Assembly: GCA_019752245.1 (NCBI GenBank) | Contig: JAIEMH010000320.1 | Location: forward strand, 1 to 19,779 | From: Flavobacteriaceae bacterium | GTDB lineage: Bacteria; Bacteroidota; Bacteroidia; Flavobacteriales; Flavobacteriaceae | DNA: 19,779 nucleotides | Direction of reading: 5' to 3' | Shown here: piece by piece, positions 7,333 through 15,714 of the stretch | Layout of the letters: each line of letters opens with the position of its first letter | How positions within the stretch are numbered: position 1 is the first letter of the stretch | Program-made: the position numbers and the translations under genes | The notes under the pieces: generated by a model | Told to the model about the DNA's origin: nothing | What the model saw: only the letters and a program-made list of their open reading frames with translations | Databases searched by the model: none

Positions 7333-8693
7333 TGGCAAAAATTAAAACTTCCTTCTTTTGTCAAAATTGCGGTGCTCAATATGCCAAATGGCAAGGACAG
7401 TGCAATTCGTGCAAAGAATGGAATACAATTGTTGAAGAAGTAATTCAAAAAGAAGAAAAAACCAGCTGGAAAGCCACTACTTCAGAAGTTAAAAAGGCAT
7501 CCAAACCATTAAAAATTGCCGAAATTGATTCAGCACAAGAGGTTCGAATGGACACTGTTGATGGTGAACTAAACCGTGTACTTGGTGGCGGAATTGTGCC
7601 TGGTTCATTAATCCTTCTTGGTGGCGAACCTGGAATAGGAAAAAGTACTTTATTGCTTCAGATTTCATTAAAATTACCTTACAAAACGTTATATGTTTCG
7701 GGTGACGAAAGTCAGAAACAAATAAAAATGCGCGCCGAAAGAATTACTCCAAACGGCGACAATTGTTATATTCTTACCGAAACCAAAACCCAAAATATTT
7801 TTCGTCAAATTCAAGAAATTGAACCAGAAATTGTCATCATAGATTCTATTCAAACACTTCATACCGATTATATCGAATCGTCTCCTGGAAGTATTTCTCA
7901 AATTAGAGAATGTACTGCCGAACTAATAAAATTTGCCAAAGAAAGTAATGTTCCTGTAATTCTTATTGGACACATCACCAAAGACGGAAGCATCGCTGGA
8001 CCAAAAATTCTAGAGCACATGGTCGATACCGTTCTGCAGTTTGAAGGCGATAGAAATCACGTTTATAGAATATTGCGAAGTTTAAAAAACAGATTTGGTT
8101 CTACTGCCGAACTTGGAATTTACGAAATGTTAGGTTCTGGATTGAGAGAAGTTTCCAATCCGTCAGAAATCTTACTTTCGCACCGAGAAGAACAATTATC
8201 TGGAACTGCAATTGCCTCAACTCTAGAAGGCATGCGTCCATTGATGATAGAAATTCAAGCCTTAGTTTCTACCGCAGTTTATGGAACGCCACAACGAAGC
8301 ACCACAGGATATAATGCCAAACGACTAAACATGTTATTGGCGGTTCTAGAAAAAAGAGCTGGTTTTAGATTGGGTACAAAAGACGTTTTCTTGAATGTAA
8401 CTGGCGGAATTTCTGTTGATGATCCAGCTATTGATTTGGCTGTTGTAGCTGCCATTTTATCGTCTAACGAAGATATCGCTGTTAGTAAAGACGTTTGCTT
8501 TGCTGGCGAAGTCGGACTTTCGGGCGAAATTCGTCCGGTAAATCGTGTGGAACAACGCATTCAAGAAGCAGAAAAATTAGGTTTTGCCACTATTTTTGTA
8601 TCTAAATACAACAAAATAGCCAGCAAATACCCCGGAATTAAAATTGTTATGGTTTCTAAAATTGAAGAAGTTGTAGAAAACTTATTTGGATAA
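7332..8693 (+). CDS. radA: DNA repair protein RadA/Sms
   Basis: RadA is a hexameric RecA-like ATPase that promotes branch migration and processing of recombination intermediates in DNA repair. The 453 residues contain every family hallmark in order. There is an N-terminal zinc finger with Cys10, Cys13, Cys24 and Cys27, a Walker A motif GEPGIGKST at residues 98-106 (Lys104), a Walker B-type strand IVIIDSIQT, and the RadA signature KNRFG at 252-256. A C-terminal Lon-protease-like domain contains ERQ-type segments such as SGEIRPVNRVEQRI near residues 397-410. Length is normal. The ATG overlaps the preceding stop as TAATG, so it is probably translated from the same message as the hydrolase-like gene. 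I see nothing else that links their functions. Confidence 0.98.
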   Translation: MAKIKTSFFCQNCGAQYAKWQGQCNSCKEWNTIVEEVIQKEEKTSWKATTSEVKKASKPLKIAEIDSAQEVRMDTVDGELNRVLGGGIVPGSLILLGGEPGIGKSTLLLQISLKLPYKTLYVSGDESQKQIKMRAERITPNGDNCYILTETKTQNIFRQIQEIEPEIVIIDSIQTLHTDYIESSPGSISQIRECTAELIKFAKESNVPVILIGHITKDGSIAGPKILEHMVDTVLQFEGDRNHVYRILRSLKNRFGSTAELGIYEMLGSGLREVSNPSEILLSHREEQLSGTAIASTLEGMRPLMIEIQALVSTAVYGTPQRSTTGYNAKRLNMLLAVLEKRAGFRLGTKDVFLNVTGGISVDDPAIDLAVVAAILSSNEDIAVSKDVCFAGEVGLSGEIRPVNRVEQRIQEAEKLGFATIFVSKYNKIASKYPGIKIVMVSKIEEVVENLFG

Positions 8694-8733
8694 TAATTCG
8701 ATTGGTACAAACGTTATCTTTAAAAATCCATTT

Positions 8734-9198
8734 ATGAAAGCAAAAATTATTGTCTCTTATTTAGTGATTTTCCTTCTACTATCTTGCAATTCATCTTCTG
8801 TATACAGTAACTTTGATTTGCAACCAGAAAGCAAACAATGGAAACAATCTGATGTAAAAACGTTTGAATTTACAATTGATGATGAAGCACAATTGTATGA
8901 TATTGTTTTCAAATTCAGTCACGTATATGATTATCAATTTGCAAGTGTTCCAATAGATGTTACCATTGAAAATCCAGCTGGAGAAAAAGAAAAAATCACC
9001 ATAGATTTAAAAATAAAAGATGCTTCAGGAAAAGAACTTGGCGATTGCTCTGGAGACATTTGTGACTTAACTTTAGCGATAAAAAACAAAGCAAAACTCC
9101 AAAAAGGAAAATACAGTATCACAATAAAAAACAACTTCAAAGGAATTTATTTACCCAATGTAATCGGACTTGGACTTGATGTTGACAAAACAAAATGA
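8734..9198 (+). CDS. Small lipoprotein, GldH-like
   Basis: The 154-residue product starts MKAKIIVSY and has a lipoprotein signal peptide with the lipobox LLSC, so Cys18 is the likely lipid anchor. I chose the ATG at 8734 because an earlier in-frame ATG at 8686 overlaps radA and would bury the signal peptide behind 16 polar residues. The mature part has the layout of the gliding-motility lipoprotein GldH: a YDIVFKFSHVYDY strand pair, a DASGKELG segment, LQKGKYSITI, and a C-terminal GLGLDVDK. It is divergent and carries two Cys residues (GDCSGDICD), so it may be a paralog rather than true GldH, and I give no gene symbol. Its stop overlaps the transglycosylase start by four bases (ATGA), so the two are translationally coupled and probably act together in the envelope. 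Confidence 0.6.
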   Translation: MKAKIIVSYLVIFLLLSCNSSSVYSNFDLQPESKQWKQSDVKTFEFTIDDEAQLYDIVFKFSHVYDYQFASVPIDVTIENPAGEKEKITIDLKIKDASGKELGDCSGDICDLTLAIKNKAKLQKGKYSITIKNNFKGIYLPNVIGLGLDVDKTK

Positions 9199-11150
9199 GA
9201 ACCAAAAAGCAAAATTTCTTTCTTTTCTTAAAACTAGTTCTCTTGGTTGTTCTACTTGGAGTAATCCTTTTTTTTGCTTTTAGAAATACCATTTTAGAAA
9301 GCGCCATAACCAAAATTGACAACAAACTCAACCGCGAATATCAGTGTAGATTTCAGGTAAAAAGAGCTAAATTCCATGGATTATCCGATTTAGAATTTGA
9401 AGAAATTACACTTATTCCAAAAAAAGCAGACACCTTAGTTTCTATTGAAAATCTAAAAACTACGGTTAATTTTTGGGAATTGCTTTTGGGAAACATTCAA
9501 CTAGGAAAACTAGAAATCAATAAAGGTTTTATTCAATTAGTAAAAAACAAAAACGGAAGCAATTTCGATGCTTTTATCAAACATAAAAGCAATGAAAAAA
9601 GCAACGACCAAGCCAATTATGCGAAGCTTGCCTATAGAATTCTTTCAAAAACGCTAAACTTAATTCCTACCAACATGAATGTAAAGGGTTTTGCATTCAA
9701 GATGGACGATATGGGCAACAAAGTACTGTTTGACTTCAAACAATTAGCGTTAGAAAACAAAAAACTTAACTCACTTATCAACGTAACGTCGGATGATTTT
9801 ACGCAGGATTGGAACATCACTGGATTTGCCGATCCAAGAGACAGAAAAGCCGATTTAAACTTCTCTAGTTCAAAAAATGACAGCATCAGAATTCCCTATT
9901 TAGAGAAAAAAATCAATCTGAAAACAAGTTTCAAAACCATTCATTTTAATTTAGAAAATCTGGAAATGAGTGGTGGCGAATTGCACATTGGCGGCTATAC
10001 TTCTATCAAAAATCTTAAAGTTAATCACGCCAAAATTGCTAAAAATGACGTTATTATAAAAAATGCACGTTTCGATTACCAATTTGTCCTAGGCTCAAGA
10101 TTCATAGCTCTTGACAGCACTTCTAGTGTTCAAATTAATGCTATAAAATGCAAACCATATATTGCTTACACCAACGATACCGACAAAATTTATGCATTAA
10201 AATTGAGCATCCCAAAAATGAAAGCGCAAGATTTTATTACTTCACTACCAAATGGTTTATTCGATCATTTTACAGGAATGGAAGCGCAAGGAAATTTTGG
10301 CTATACTCTAAATTTTGAATTCAATAAAAGCAAACCTGATAATGTGGTTTTTGAAAGCACTCTGAAACCCGAAAACCTAAAAATAACAAAATACGGAGAA
10401 GCAAATTTGAATAAAATCAATTCAGAATTTACGTATCGTGCCATAGACAAAGGCGTTGAGCAACGTCCGATTGTTGTTGGAAGTTCCAATGCTAATTTTA
10501 CTCCGATGAGCGAAATTTCACTTTATCTTCAAAAATGCGTTTTAACTAGCGAAGATCCATCTTTTTTTAATCACCGCGGATTTATCAATGAAGCCTTCAA
10601 ACAATCGATTGCCAAGAATATTAAAACCAAGAAATTCTCTCGTGGTGCAAGTACAATAAGCATGCAGTTGGTAAAAAATGTTTTTCTAACGCGTGAAAAA
10701 ACATTGTCGCGAAAACTAGAAGAAATTCTATTGGTTTACATTTTAGAAAACAATAAAATTGCCACTAAAGAACGCATGCTTGAAGTTTATTTTAACATTA
10801 TCGAATGGGGTCCAAATGTATATGGAATTGGGGAAGCATCCCATTTTTATTTTCAAAAAAGACCTTCCGATTTAAACCTGAAAGAGTGTTTGTTCCTAGC
10901 TACAATAATCCCAAAACCTAAAGGATTTATGTACCGATTTGATTCGGAAAACAAATTAAAATCCTTTGCCAATCAACAAGAAAATTTCTTAACTAGATTG
11001 ATGTTACGACGAAATTTAATTACTGCTATTGATACCGTTGGACAAAATACTCCGATGGTGATTTCTGGTTCGGCACAATTTTTTCTAAAAAACAAAACTG
11101 TAATTAAGACAGAAGTAGATACCACAGCTAAAGACAATTTTAATTTCTAA
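9195..11150 (+). CDS. Membrane-anchored GT51 peptidoglycan transglycosylase with AsmA-like N-terminal region
   Basis: The C-terminal portion (about residues 430-610 of 651) is a glycosyltransferase family 51 domain that polymerises lipid II into glycan strands. All motifs are present: SEDPSFFNHRGF with catalytic Glu453, RGASTISMQLVKN, RKLEEILLVYILE, MLEVYFNIIEWG with GIGEASHFYF, and LKECLFLATIIPKPKG. No transpeptidase domain follows, so it is monofunctional. Residues 12-30 form one membrane anchor. About 400 residues then lie between anchor and enzyme, with AsmA-like pieces such as LGKLEINKGFIQLVKNKNG (116-134 region). That architecture is much longer than classical MtgA, which is about 240 residues. 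The ATG overlaps the GldH-like stop by four bases. The GT51 call is firm; the AsmA relation is inferred from pattern alone. Confidence 0.92.
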   Translation: MRTKKQNFFLFLKLVLLVVLLGVILFFAFRNTILESAITKIDNKLNREYQCRFQVKRAKFHGLSDLEFEEITLIPKKADTLVSIENLKTTVNFWELLLGNIQLGKLEINKGFIQLVKNKNGSNFDAFIKHKSNEKSNDQANYAKLAYRILSKTLNLIPTNMNVKGFAFKMDDMGNKVLFDFKQLALENKKLNSLINVTSDDFTQDWNITGFADPRDRKADLNFSSSKNDSIRIPYLEKKINLKTSFKTIHFNLENLEMSGGELHIGGYTSIKNLKVNHAKIAKNDVIIKNARFDYQFVLGSRFIALDSTSSVQINAIKCKPYIAYTNDTDKIYALKLSIPKMKAQDFITSLPNGLFDHFTGMEAQGNFGYTLNFEFNKSKPDNVVFESTLKPENLKITKYGEANLNKINSEFTYRAIDKGVEQRPIVVGSSNANFTPMSEISLYLQKCVLTSEDPSFFNHRGFINEAFKQSIAKNIKTKKFSRGASTISMQLVKNVFLTREKTLSRKLEEILLVYILENNKIATKERMLEVYFNIIEWGPNVYGIGEASHFYFQKRPSDLNLKECLFLATIIPKPKGFMYRFDSENKLKSFANQQENFLTRLMLRRNLITAIDTVGQNTPMVISGSAQFFLKNKTVIKTEVDTTAKDNFNF

Positions 11151-11211
11151 AAAAAATACATTCGTCCCAACCTTTTTACAAAAATGTTCCTCTATATATA
11201 AAAACACGCTC

Positions 11212-11829
11212 ATGAAAAAGCTATTATTTCTATTTTCAATACTTTCTTTTTACGCTTTTAATAGTAAAATAGAAATTGCTGCTATGCCACAAACCAACGC
11301 ATTACTTTATGCCGACGTCATCTTTTTGGGACAAATAACAAAATCCGATTCGTTGGGGTTTTATGTTAGAGTAGACGAAGAAATTTGCAACAACACAACA
11401 GATAAATCATTGTTTAAGAAAAAAGAAGTCTATGTTGCGCACGACATCCGCAAAAGAACAAGATATTCTTTTGGCAGACCAAGAAAAGAAATTCAGATGA
11501 TTTTTACTTTAAAATATGACGCCAAAACAAAAACTATAAAACCATTTTACTACAATTTTGGAATGGAAGTCGTAGCCAAAGAAAACAATTCTTGTTATGT
11601 TTATGGTGGAACAAAAGGAATGTTTGTGTCAAATAAAGAAGCAATTAAAGGAATCAAATTATTCAAATCGTGCTATGATGGTTTTCAAACAGCTTGGGAT
11701 AATGGATTTCTGAAAAGTAAAATTTCTGATGCCGAAATTAAAAAAGCTAAAGAGTCAAATGCTGCTGCCAAAATTTGGATAGAAGAAATAGAAACACGCA
11801 ATAGCTATTACAAAAACTTAAAAAAATAA
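11212..11829 (+). CDS. Exported protein of unknown function, first of a tandem paralog pair
   Basis: I do not recognise this 205-residue protein. Residues 1-25 look like a signal peptide (MKKLLFLFSILSF). The mature part begins with ALLYADVIFLGQI and DSLGFYVRV, then KKEVYVAHDI. This strand pattern resembles netrin/TIMP-type (NTR) beta domains that begin with a [A/S]-D-V-[V/I]-F-x-G strand, but that is a guess. Later it carries NSCYVYGG and KSCYD, whose Cys residues are conserved in the neighbour, so a disulfide in the periplasm is plausible. The C-terminus is a charged helix, AKIWIEEIETRN. The paralogous gene follows after 3 bp. The 61-bp gap upstream has no TAnnTTTG box. Confidence 0.75.
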   Translation: MKKLLFLFSILSFYAFNSKIEIAAMPQTNALLYADVIFLGQITKSDSLGFYVRVDEEICNNTTDKSLFKKKEVYVAHDIRKRTRYSFGRPRKEIQMIFTLKYDAKTKTIKPFYYNFGMEVVAKENNSCYVYGGTKGMFVSNKEAIKGIKLFKSCYDGFQTAWDNGFLKSKISDAEIKKAKESNAAAKIWIEEIETRNSYYKNLKK

Positions 11830-11832
11830 ATC

Positions 11833-12432
11833 ATGAAAAAAGCACTTATACTACTCCTTTCGTTTTCTTTATTTTCGTTTACACTTTTCAAAATGGCGCT
11901 CATTCCACAATATGAAAATGTGCTGTATGCCGATGTTATTTTTCATGGAAAAATCAGTACAGTAGATTCGCTTGGGTTTTCGGTAAAAATAAGTGAAGTA
12001 GTATTAAACACTTCGTCTAATGCAAAATTATTGAAGCAAAAGGAAATTTATATTCCTAACGACATTACCAAAAGGAAACCTGGTCGTTACTCCTATGGAC
12101 CAATTCCAAAAGTTGGCGATGTTCAAATTTTCACCATGAAATATGACGATAAAAACAAAAAACTAATTCCTATAAACAGAAATTTTGGGATACCTATTTT
12201 TGCAGACAAAAAAGACAGTTGTTATATAAATGGTTATGGAAATTCTAACTTGATTGATTACAAAACAGTAATCAAGGCAATAAAACTGCTGCATCAATGT
12301 TATGCTACAAAGAATGGCATTATAAAAAGTAAAGTGTCACAAGTAGAATTGCAAAAAATGAAAGCTAAGAATACTGCGTTAAAACTTTGGATTGAGACAA
12401 TAGAACTGCGCAATGGCAACTTAAAAAAATAA
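11833..12432 (+). CDS. Exported protein of unknown function, second of a tandem paralog pair
   Basis: This 199-residue product is a clear paralog of the preceding gene. Shared segments are YADVIF-x-G-x-I, DSLGF-x-V, an aromatic NFG segment, SCY, a second CY about 40-45 residues later, KSK-x-S near the C-terminus, and a final WIE-x-IE-x-RN helix. It has its own signal peptide (MKKALILLLSFSLFSF). Function is unknown, and I see no catalytic triad or metal-site pattern. It lies 3 bp after the first copy and 27 bp before the DUF4139 gene, which is also exported, so all three probably share one transcript. The two copies have diverged substantially and the duplication is therefore not recent. Confidence 0.75.
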   Translation: MKKALILLLSFSLFSFTLFKMALIPQYENVLYADVIFHGKISTVDSLGFSVKISEVVLNTSSNAKLLKQKEIYIPNDITKRKPGRYSYGPIPKVGDVQIFTMKYDDKNKKLIPINRNFGIPIFADKKDSCYINGYGNSNLIDYKTVIKAIKLLHQCYATKNGIIKSKVSQVELQKMKAKNTALKLWIETIELRNGNLKK

Positions 12433-12459
12433 AAAAAATCAAATTTAACCCTTCCTATT

Positions 12460-14121
12460 ATGAACAAACTATTTTTGGTGCTAGCACTTTTAATAACTAG
12501 TTTTGGTTTTGCTCAAAAACCAATTTTTGCCACAGCCAAAGTAAAAGCAGCAACGGTTTATTTCAATGCAGCCGAGTTGCAACAAACCACTTCGGTCAAT
12601 CTTCCTGTTGGAACAAGTGAAATTGTTATCAAGAATGTTGCTGATTATTTAAATGAAAATACGGTTCAAATTGGCGCACCGAGTTCGGTTACCGTTTTAT
12701 CGGTTCAGTTTACACAAAATTATATTTCAGAATATGAAATTGACGAAAGCAATCCTACTATAAAAAAAGTGCGTGACAGCATAACTTTGGTTCAAAAAGA
12801 CATCAAGAAAGTACAAATTGACGTTTATTCGCACCAACAGACTATTGCTCTTTTAGACGAAAATCAAACGGTTGCTGGAACCAATTCGGGATTGAATGTA
12901 GCCGAATTAATGAAACTAGTTGACTATTACAAAGCCAAAAGAACAGAACTAGACAATGCCATTGTAGTCCTTCAAGAAAAAGAAGCGAAATTCACCAAAA
13001 AACTAAAAGATTTAAACGAGAAATTAATAATCAATACCCAAAAAGAAGATAAAACTTCTAAAGGAAAATTGGTTATTCAAGTAATGAATGAAATTGCTGG
13101 AAACGTCAATTTAGACATTAATTACATCACCAATTCAGCAACATGGAATCCATTTTATGATTTGCGTGTCGATAATGTAAAAGATCCAATAAACATGATG
13201 TACAAAGCACAAGTAATTCAAAACTCAGGCATCGATTGGAAAAAAGTAAAACTAACATTGTCTAGCGGAAATCCAAATCAGAACAATCAAGCGCCTTTGC
13301 TTAGTTCTTGGTTTTTGAGGTATCAAGAAGAAGGTAAAGATTATAATTATTATAGAGGGAATGCTTATGAAAAACTTTCTGCAGTAGAAAACAAGATTCA
13401 AGGCAGAAAAGAAAAATCAAATAGTTACAAATATGCAGATACAACAGCAAATTACGGATACGAGAGTTTTGCAGATGGAGATATTTCAAACTATACAACA
13501 ATCAACGAAAACCAACTAAACGTCTCGTTTGACATTGACATTCCTTATGATATTTTATCCAACGGAAAGGCACATTCTGTAGCGTTGAAAGAAATAAAAT
13601 TACCTGCAACTTACAAATATTATGCTGCGCCAAGAGTAGATAAAGAAGCGTTTTTATTGGCTGAAATTAATGACTATTCCAAATACAATTTATTGCCTGG
13701 TGAAGCCAATATTATTTTTGAAGGATTGTACGTTGGCAAAACAAACATCAACCCAAATCAAACCGCTGATACTTTAAATTTAAGTATGGGAAGAGATAAA
13801 AAAATCTCAATCAAACGCGAAAAAGTAGTCGATAAATCGGGAACCAAATTCTTGTCTTCTTACAAAGAACAAACATTTACTTACGATTTAACCGTCAGAA
13901 ATAATAAGAAAGAAGAGATTCAAATGATTCTAAAAGATCAATATCCGTTAAGTACCGATAAAGAAGTTACCATAGAATTACTAGACGATGGAAAAGCAAA
14001 AGTAAACGCTGAAACCGGAATTTTAACTTGGGAATTGAAACTAGCACCAAACGAAACCAAGAAAATTAGAATCAGTTACAAAGTAAAATATCCAAAAGAC
14101 AAAGTGATTGATAATCTATAA
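12460..14121 (+). CDS. Exported DUF4140/DUF4139 (MuiA-like) protein
   Basis: This 553-residue protein has a signal peptide ending at about residue 19 (SFGFAQ). Residues 20-125 fit the DUF4140 N-terminal domain (KVKAATVYFNAAEL, VIKNVADYLNENTVQIG). A coiled-coil-like stretch at about 100-195 is rich in Lys, Glu and Gln. The C-terminal DUF4139 domain starts near residue 200 (INYITNSATWNPFYDLRVDN) and continues through WKKVKLTLSSGNP, LPATYKYYAAPRVDKEAFL and NETKKIRISYKVKYP. The family is named for mucoidy inhibitor MuiA; its biochemical role is not established. A Tyr/Asn/Ser/Lys-rich linker at about 285-345 interrupts DUF4139 and looks disordered. It is the last gene before a strong terminator. 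Confidence 0.88.
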   Translation: MNKLFLVLALLITSFGFAQKPIFATAKVKAATVYFNAAELQQTTSVNLPVGTSEIVIKNVADYLNENTVQIGAPSSVTVLSVQFTQNYISEYEIDESNPTIKKVRDSITLVQKDIKKVQIDVYSHQQTIALLDENQTVAGTNSGLNVAELMKLVDYYKAKRTELDNAIVVLQEKEAKFTKKLKDLNEKLIINTQKEDKTSKGKLVIQVMNEIAGNVNLDINYITNSATWNPFYDLRVDNVKDPINMMYKAQVIQNSGIDWKKVKLTLSSGNPNQNNQAPLLSSWFLRYQEEGKDYNYYRGNAYEKLSAVENKIQGRKEKSNSYKYADTTANYGYESFADGDISNYTTINENQLNVSFDIDIPYDILSNGKAHSVALKEIKLPATYKYYAAPRVDKEAFLLAEINDYSKYNLLPGEANIIFEGLYVGKTNINPNQTADTLNLSMGRDKKISIKREKVVDKSGTKFLSSYKEQTFTYDLTVRNNKKEEIQMILKDQYPLSTDKEVTIELLDDGKAKVNAETGILTWELKLAPNETKKIRISYKVKYPKDKVIDNL

Positions 14122-14127
14122 ATTCAT

Positions 14128-14170
14128 AAAAAAGCATTCTAAAATCTAATAAATTTTAGGATGCTTTTTT
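14128..14170 (+). terminator. Intrinsic terminator after the DUF4139 gene
   Basis: An 18-bp stem pairs 14128-14145 with 14153-14170 through a 7-base loop, with a single G-T wobble at 14138. The A-run on the left arm and T-run on the right arm mean that it could act in both directions, although no minus-strand gene ends here. It begins six bases after the DUF4139 stop. Confidence 0.88.
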
Positions 14171-14264
14171 CTTTAACTAATTATGGATGAGTGATTTTAA
14201 TATATTTTTTCATATATTTACAATAAACTAAATCTGAATACTGTGAAATCGCAAGCAACAAAAA

Positions 14265-14282
14265 CGTTTGCTTAAGTAAACG
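14265..14282. promoter_or_regulatory. Imperfect palindrome in the leader of the sugar dehydrogenase gene, possible operator
   Basis: The 18 bases CGTTTGCTTAAGTAAACG form a palindrome around CTTAAG with one mismatched pair. They sit in the 166-bp gap between the terminator and the ATG at 14337. Around them, AAGCAA/TTGCTT and ATCGC/GCGAT (14248-14252 with 14296-14300) can also pair, so an RNA fold is an alternative to a protein-binding site. The rest of the gap is AT-rich, with TATATTTA near 14212-14219 as a weak -7 box candidate. Nothing else is recognisable. Confidence 0.25.
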
Positions 14283-14336
14283 CTCATAAATAAAAGCGAT
14301 GCCATATACGACGTTTTACAACTAACGCCTACCTAT

Positions 14337-15707
14337 ATGAAAAACATTTTACCTTTAGGATTTTTATTGTTTTCTTGCCTTGGATTTTCTCAAGTTGTTT
14401 CACTGCAACCTTTTGCAACAGGTTTTACAAGTGCTCTAGAAATGGCGCATCCTGTAAATGATTCCCGATTATTTATTGTACAAAAAGGAGGATTGATTAA
14501 AGTTTTAAACTCAAATGGTGCCACCAATGCAACTCCTTTTTTAAACGTTACTTCATTAATCAGCACAGGAAGTGAAAGAGGTCTTCTCGGACTTGCTTTT
14601 CACCCTAATTATGCCTCTAACGGTTATTTTTACATCAATTATACCAATACTACTGGCAATACTGTTATTGCTAGATATTCTGTAAGCACCGATCCCAATG
14701 TGGCCGCAACTACAGGAACTATTTTACTAACCATAGCGCAACCTTACAGCAATCACAATGGTGGTTCTATAAAGTTTGGTCCTGATGGCTATTTATACAT
14801 CGGAATGGGTGATGGAGGAAGTGGTGGCGATCCCGAAAATAGAGCCCAAAATGTGAATGAAAATCTAGGAAAAATGCTTCGTATAGATGTCGATTCTGGT
14901 TCTCCTTATGGAATTCCACCAACAAATCCTTATGTTGGAATTACAGGTAACGATGAAATTTGGTCAATTGGAATGAGAAATCCTTGGAAATTTTCATTCA
15001 ACAGATTGAACGGCGATTTATGGATTGCAGATGTAGGTCAAAATGAAGTGGAAGAAATTAATAAAATTACGAGTCCGCTACCAACAGGTTTAAATTTTGG
15101 TTGGCGTTGTTATGAAGGTTCTGCTGCCTACAACACCTCTGGATGTTTACCTATTGCTTCTATGACAATGCCTCTGGCAGAATATACGCATTCTGGAACT
15201 GGCGGTTGCTCAATCACTGGTGGTTATGTTTATACAGGAACTATCTATCCTAATTTTTTGAACAAATATTTCTTTGCCGATTATTGCCTCAACCGAATTG
15301 GATACGCCAACACAACAACTGGAGCAATAACCTATACACCCAACTTTACCGGAAACAACAACTTTACATCGTTTGGAGAAGATAGTTCTGGCGAATTATA
15401 CATAACTTCGGGAAGCATTATTTATAAAATTGTAGATGCCTCAATGAACACTACTGAATTTGAAAAAAATGGTTTTTCACTATACCCAAATCCAGCAAAC
15501 GATACGTTTTCTATAAAATCTTCAACAGCAATTTTAGCAACAAATGTAGAAGTACATGATTTATCTGGAAAACTACTTTTGACAAAAAAACTAGAAAATT
15601 TACAAGAAAACACCATTGCTATTGCATCACTTTCTAGCGGAATTTACTTGGTTTCGATTGAAACATCAAATGGTAAGAACTATAATACTAAATTAGTTGT
15701 CGAATAA
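14337..15707 (+). CDS. PQQ-type sugar dehydrogenase (GSDH domain) with T9SS C-terminal sorting domain
   Basis: This 456-residue exported enzyme has a signal peptide at residues 1-19 (CLGFSQ end). Residues about 25-365 form a glucose/sorbosone dehydrogenase-type beta-propeller that in relatives uses PQQ and calcium to oxidise sugars. Visible motifs are RLFIVQKGGLIKV, GLLGLAFHPNY, NHNGGSIKFGPDG (His140 is the likely catalytic-base position), YIGMGDGGSGGDP, GMRNPWKFSF and WIADVGQNEVEE. Residues about 375-456 are a type A T9SS sorting domain (FSLYPNPAN, LSSGIYLVSIE, KLVVE end), predicting secretion through the type IX system and surface attachment or release. Substrate and actual PQQ use cannot be decided from sequence. 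It is first in a probable operon: the cupin-like gene starts 7 bp after its stop. Confidence 0.92.
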   Translation: MKNILPLGFLLFSCLGFSQVVSLQPFATGFTSALEMAHPVNDSRLFIVQKGGLIKVLNSNGATNATPFLNVTSLISTGSERGLLGLAFHPNYASNGYFYINYTNTTGNTVIARYSVSTDPNVAATTGTILLTIAQPYSNHNGGSIKFGPDGYLYIGMGDGGSGGDPENRAQNVNENLGKMLRIDVDSGSPYGIPPTNPYVGITGNDEIWSIGMRNPWKFSFNRLNGDLWIADVGQNEVEEINKITSPLPTGLNFGWRCYEGSAAYNTSGCLPIASMTMPLAEYTHSGTGGCSITGGYVYTGTIYPNFLNKYFFADYCLNRIGYANTTTGAITYTPNFTGNNNFTSFGEDSSGELYITSGSIIYKIVDASMNTTEFEKNGFSLYPNPANDTFSIKSSTAILATNVEVHDLSGKLLLTKKLENLQENTIAIASLSSGIYLVSIETSNGKNYNTKLVVE

Positions 15708-15714
15708 ATTTAGC

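Noticed and set aside
8686..8733. N-terminal extension of the small lipoprotein from the ATG at 8686
   Set aside because: It overlaps radA and would place 16 polar residues before the lipoprotein signal peptide; the ATG at 8734 gives a normal lipobox position.
13301..13501. Minus-strand open frame inside the DUF4139 gene
   Set aside because: It is opposite a low-complexity Tyr/Asn-rich coding segment, has a composition-driven Leu/Tyr-rich product and no promoter; it is a shadow frame.
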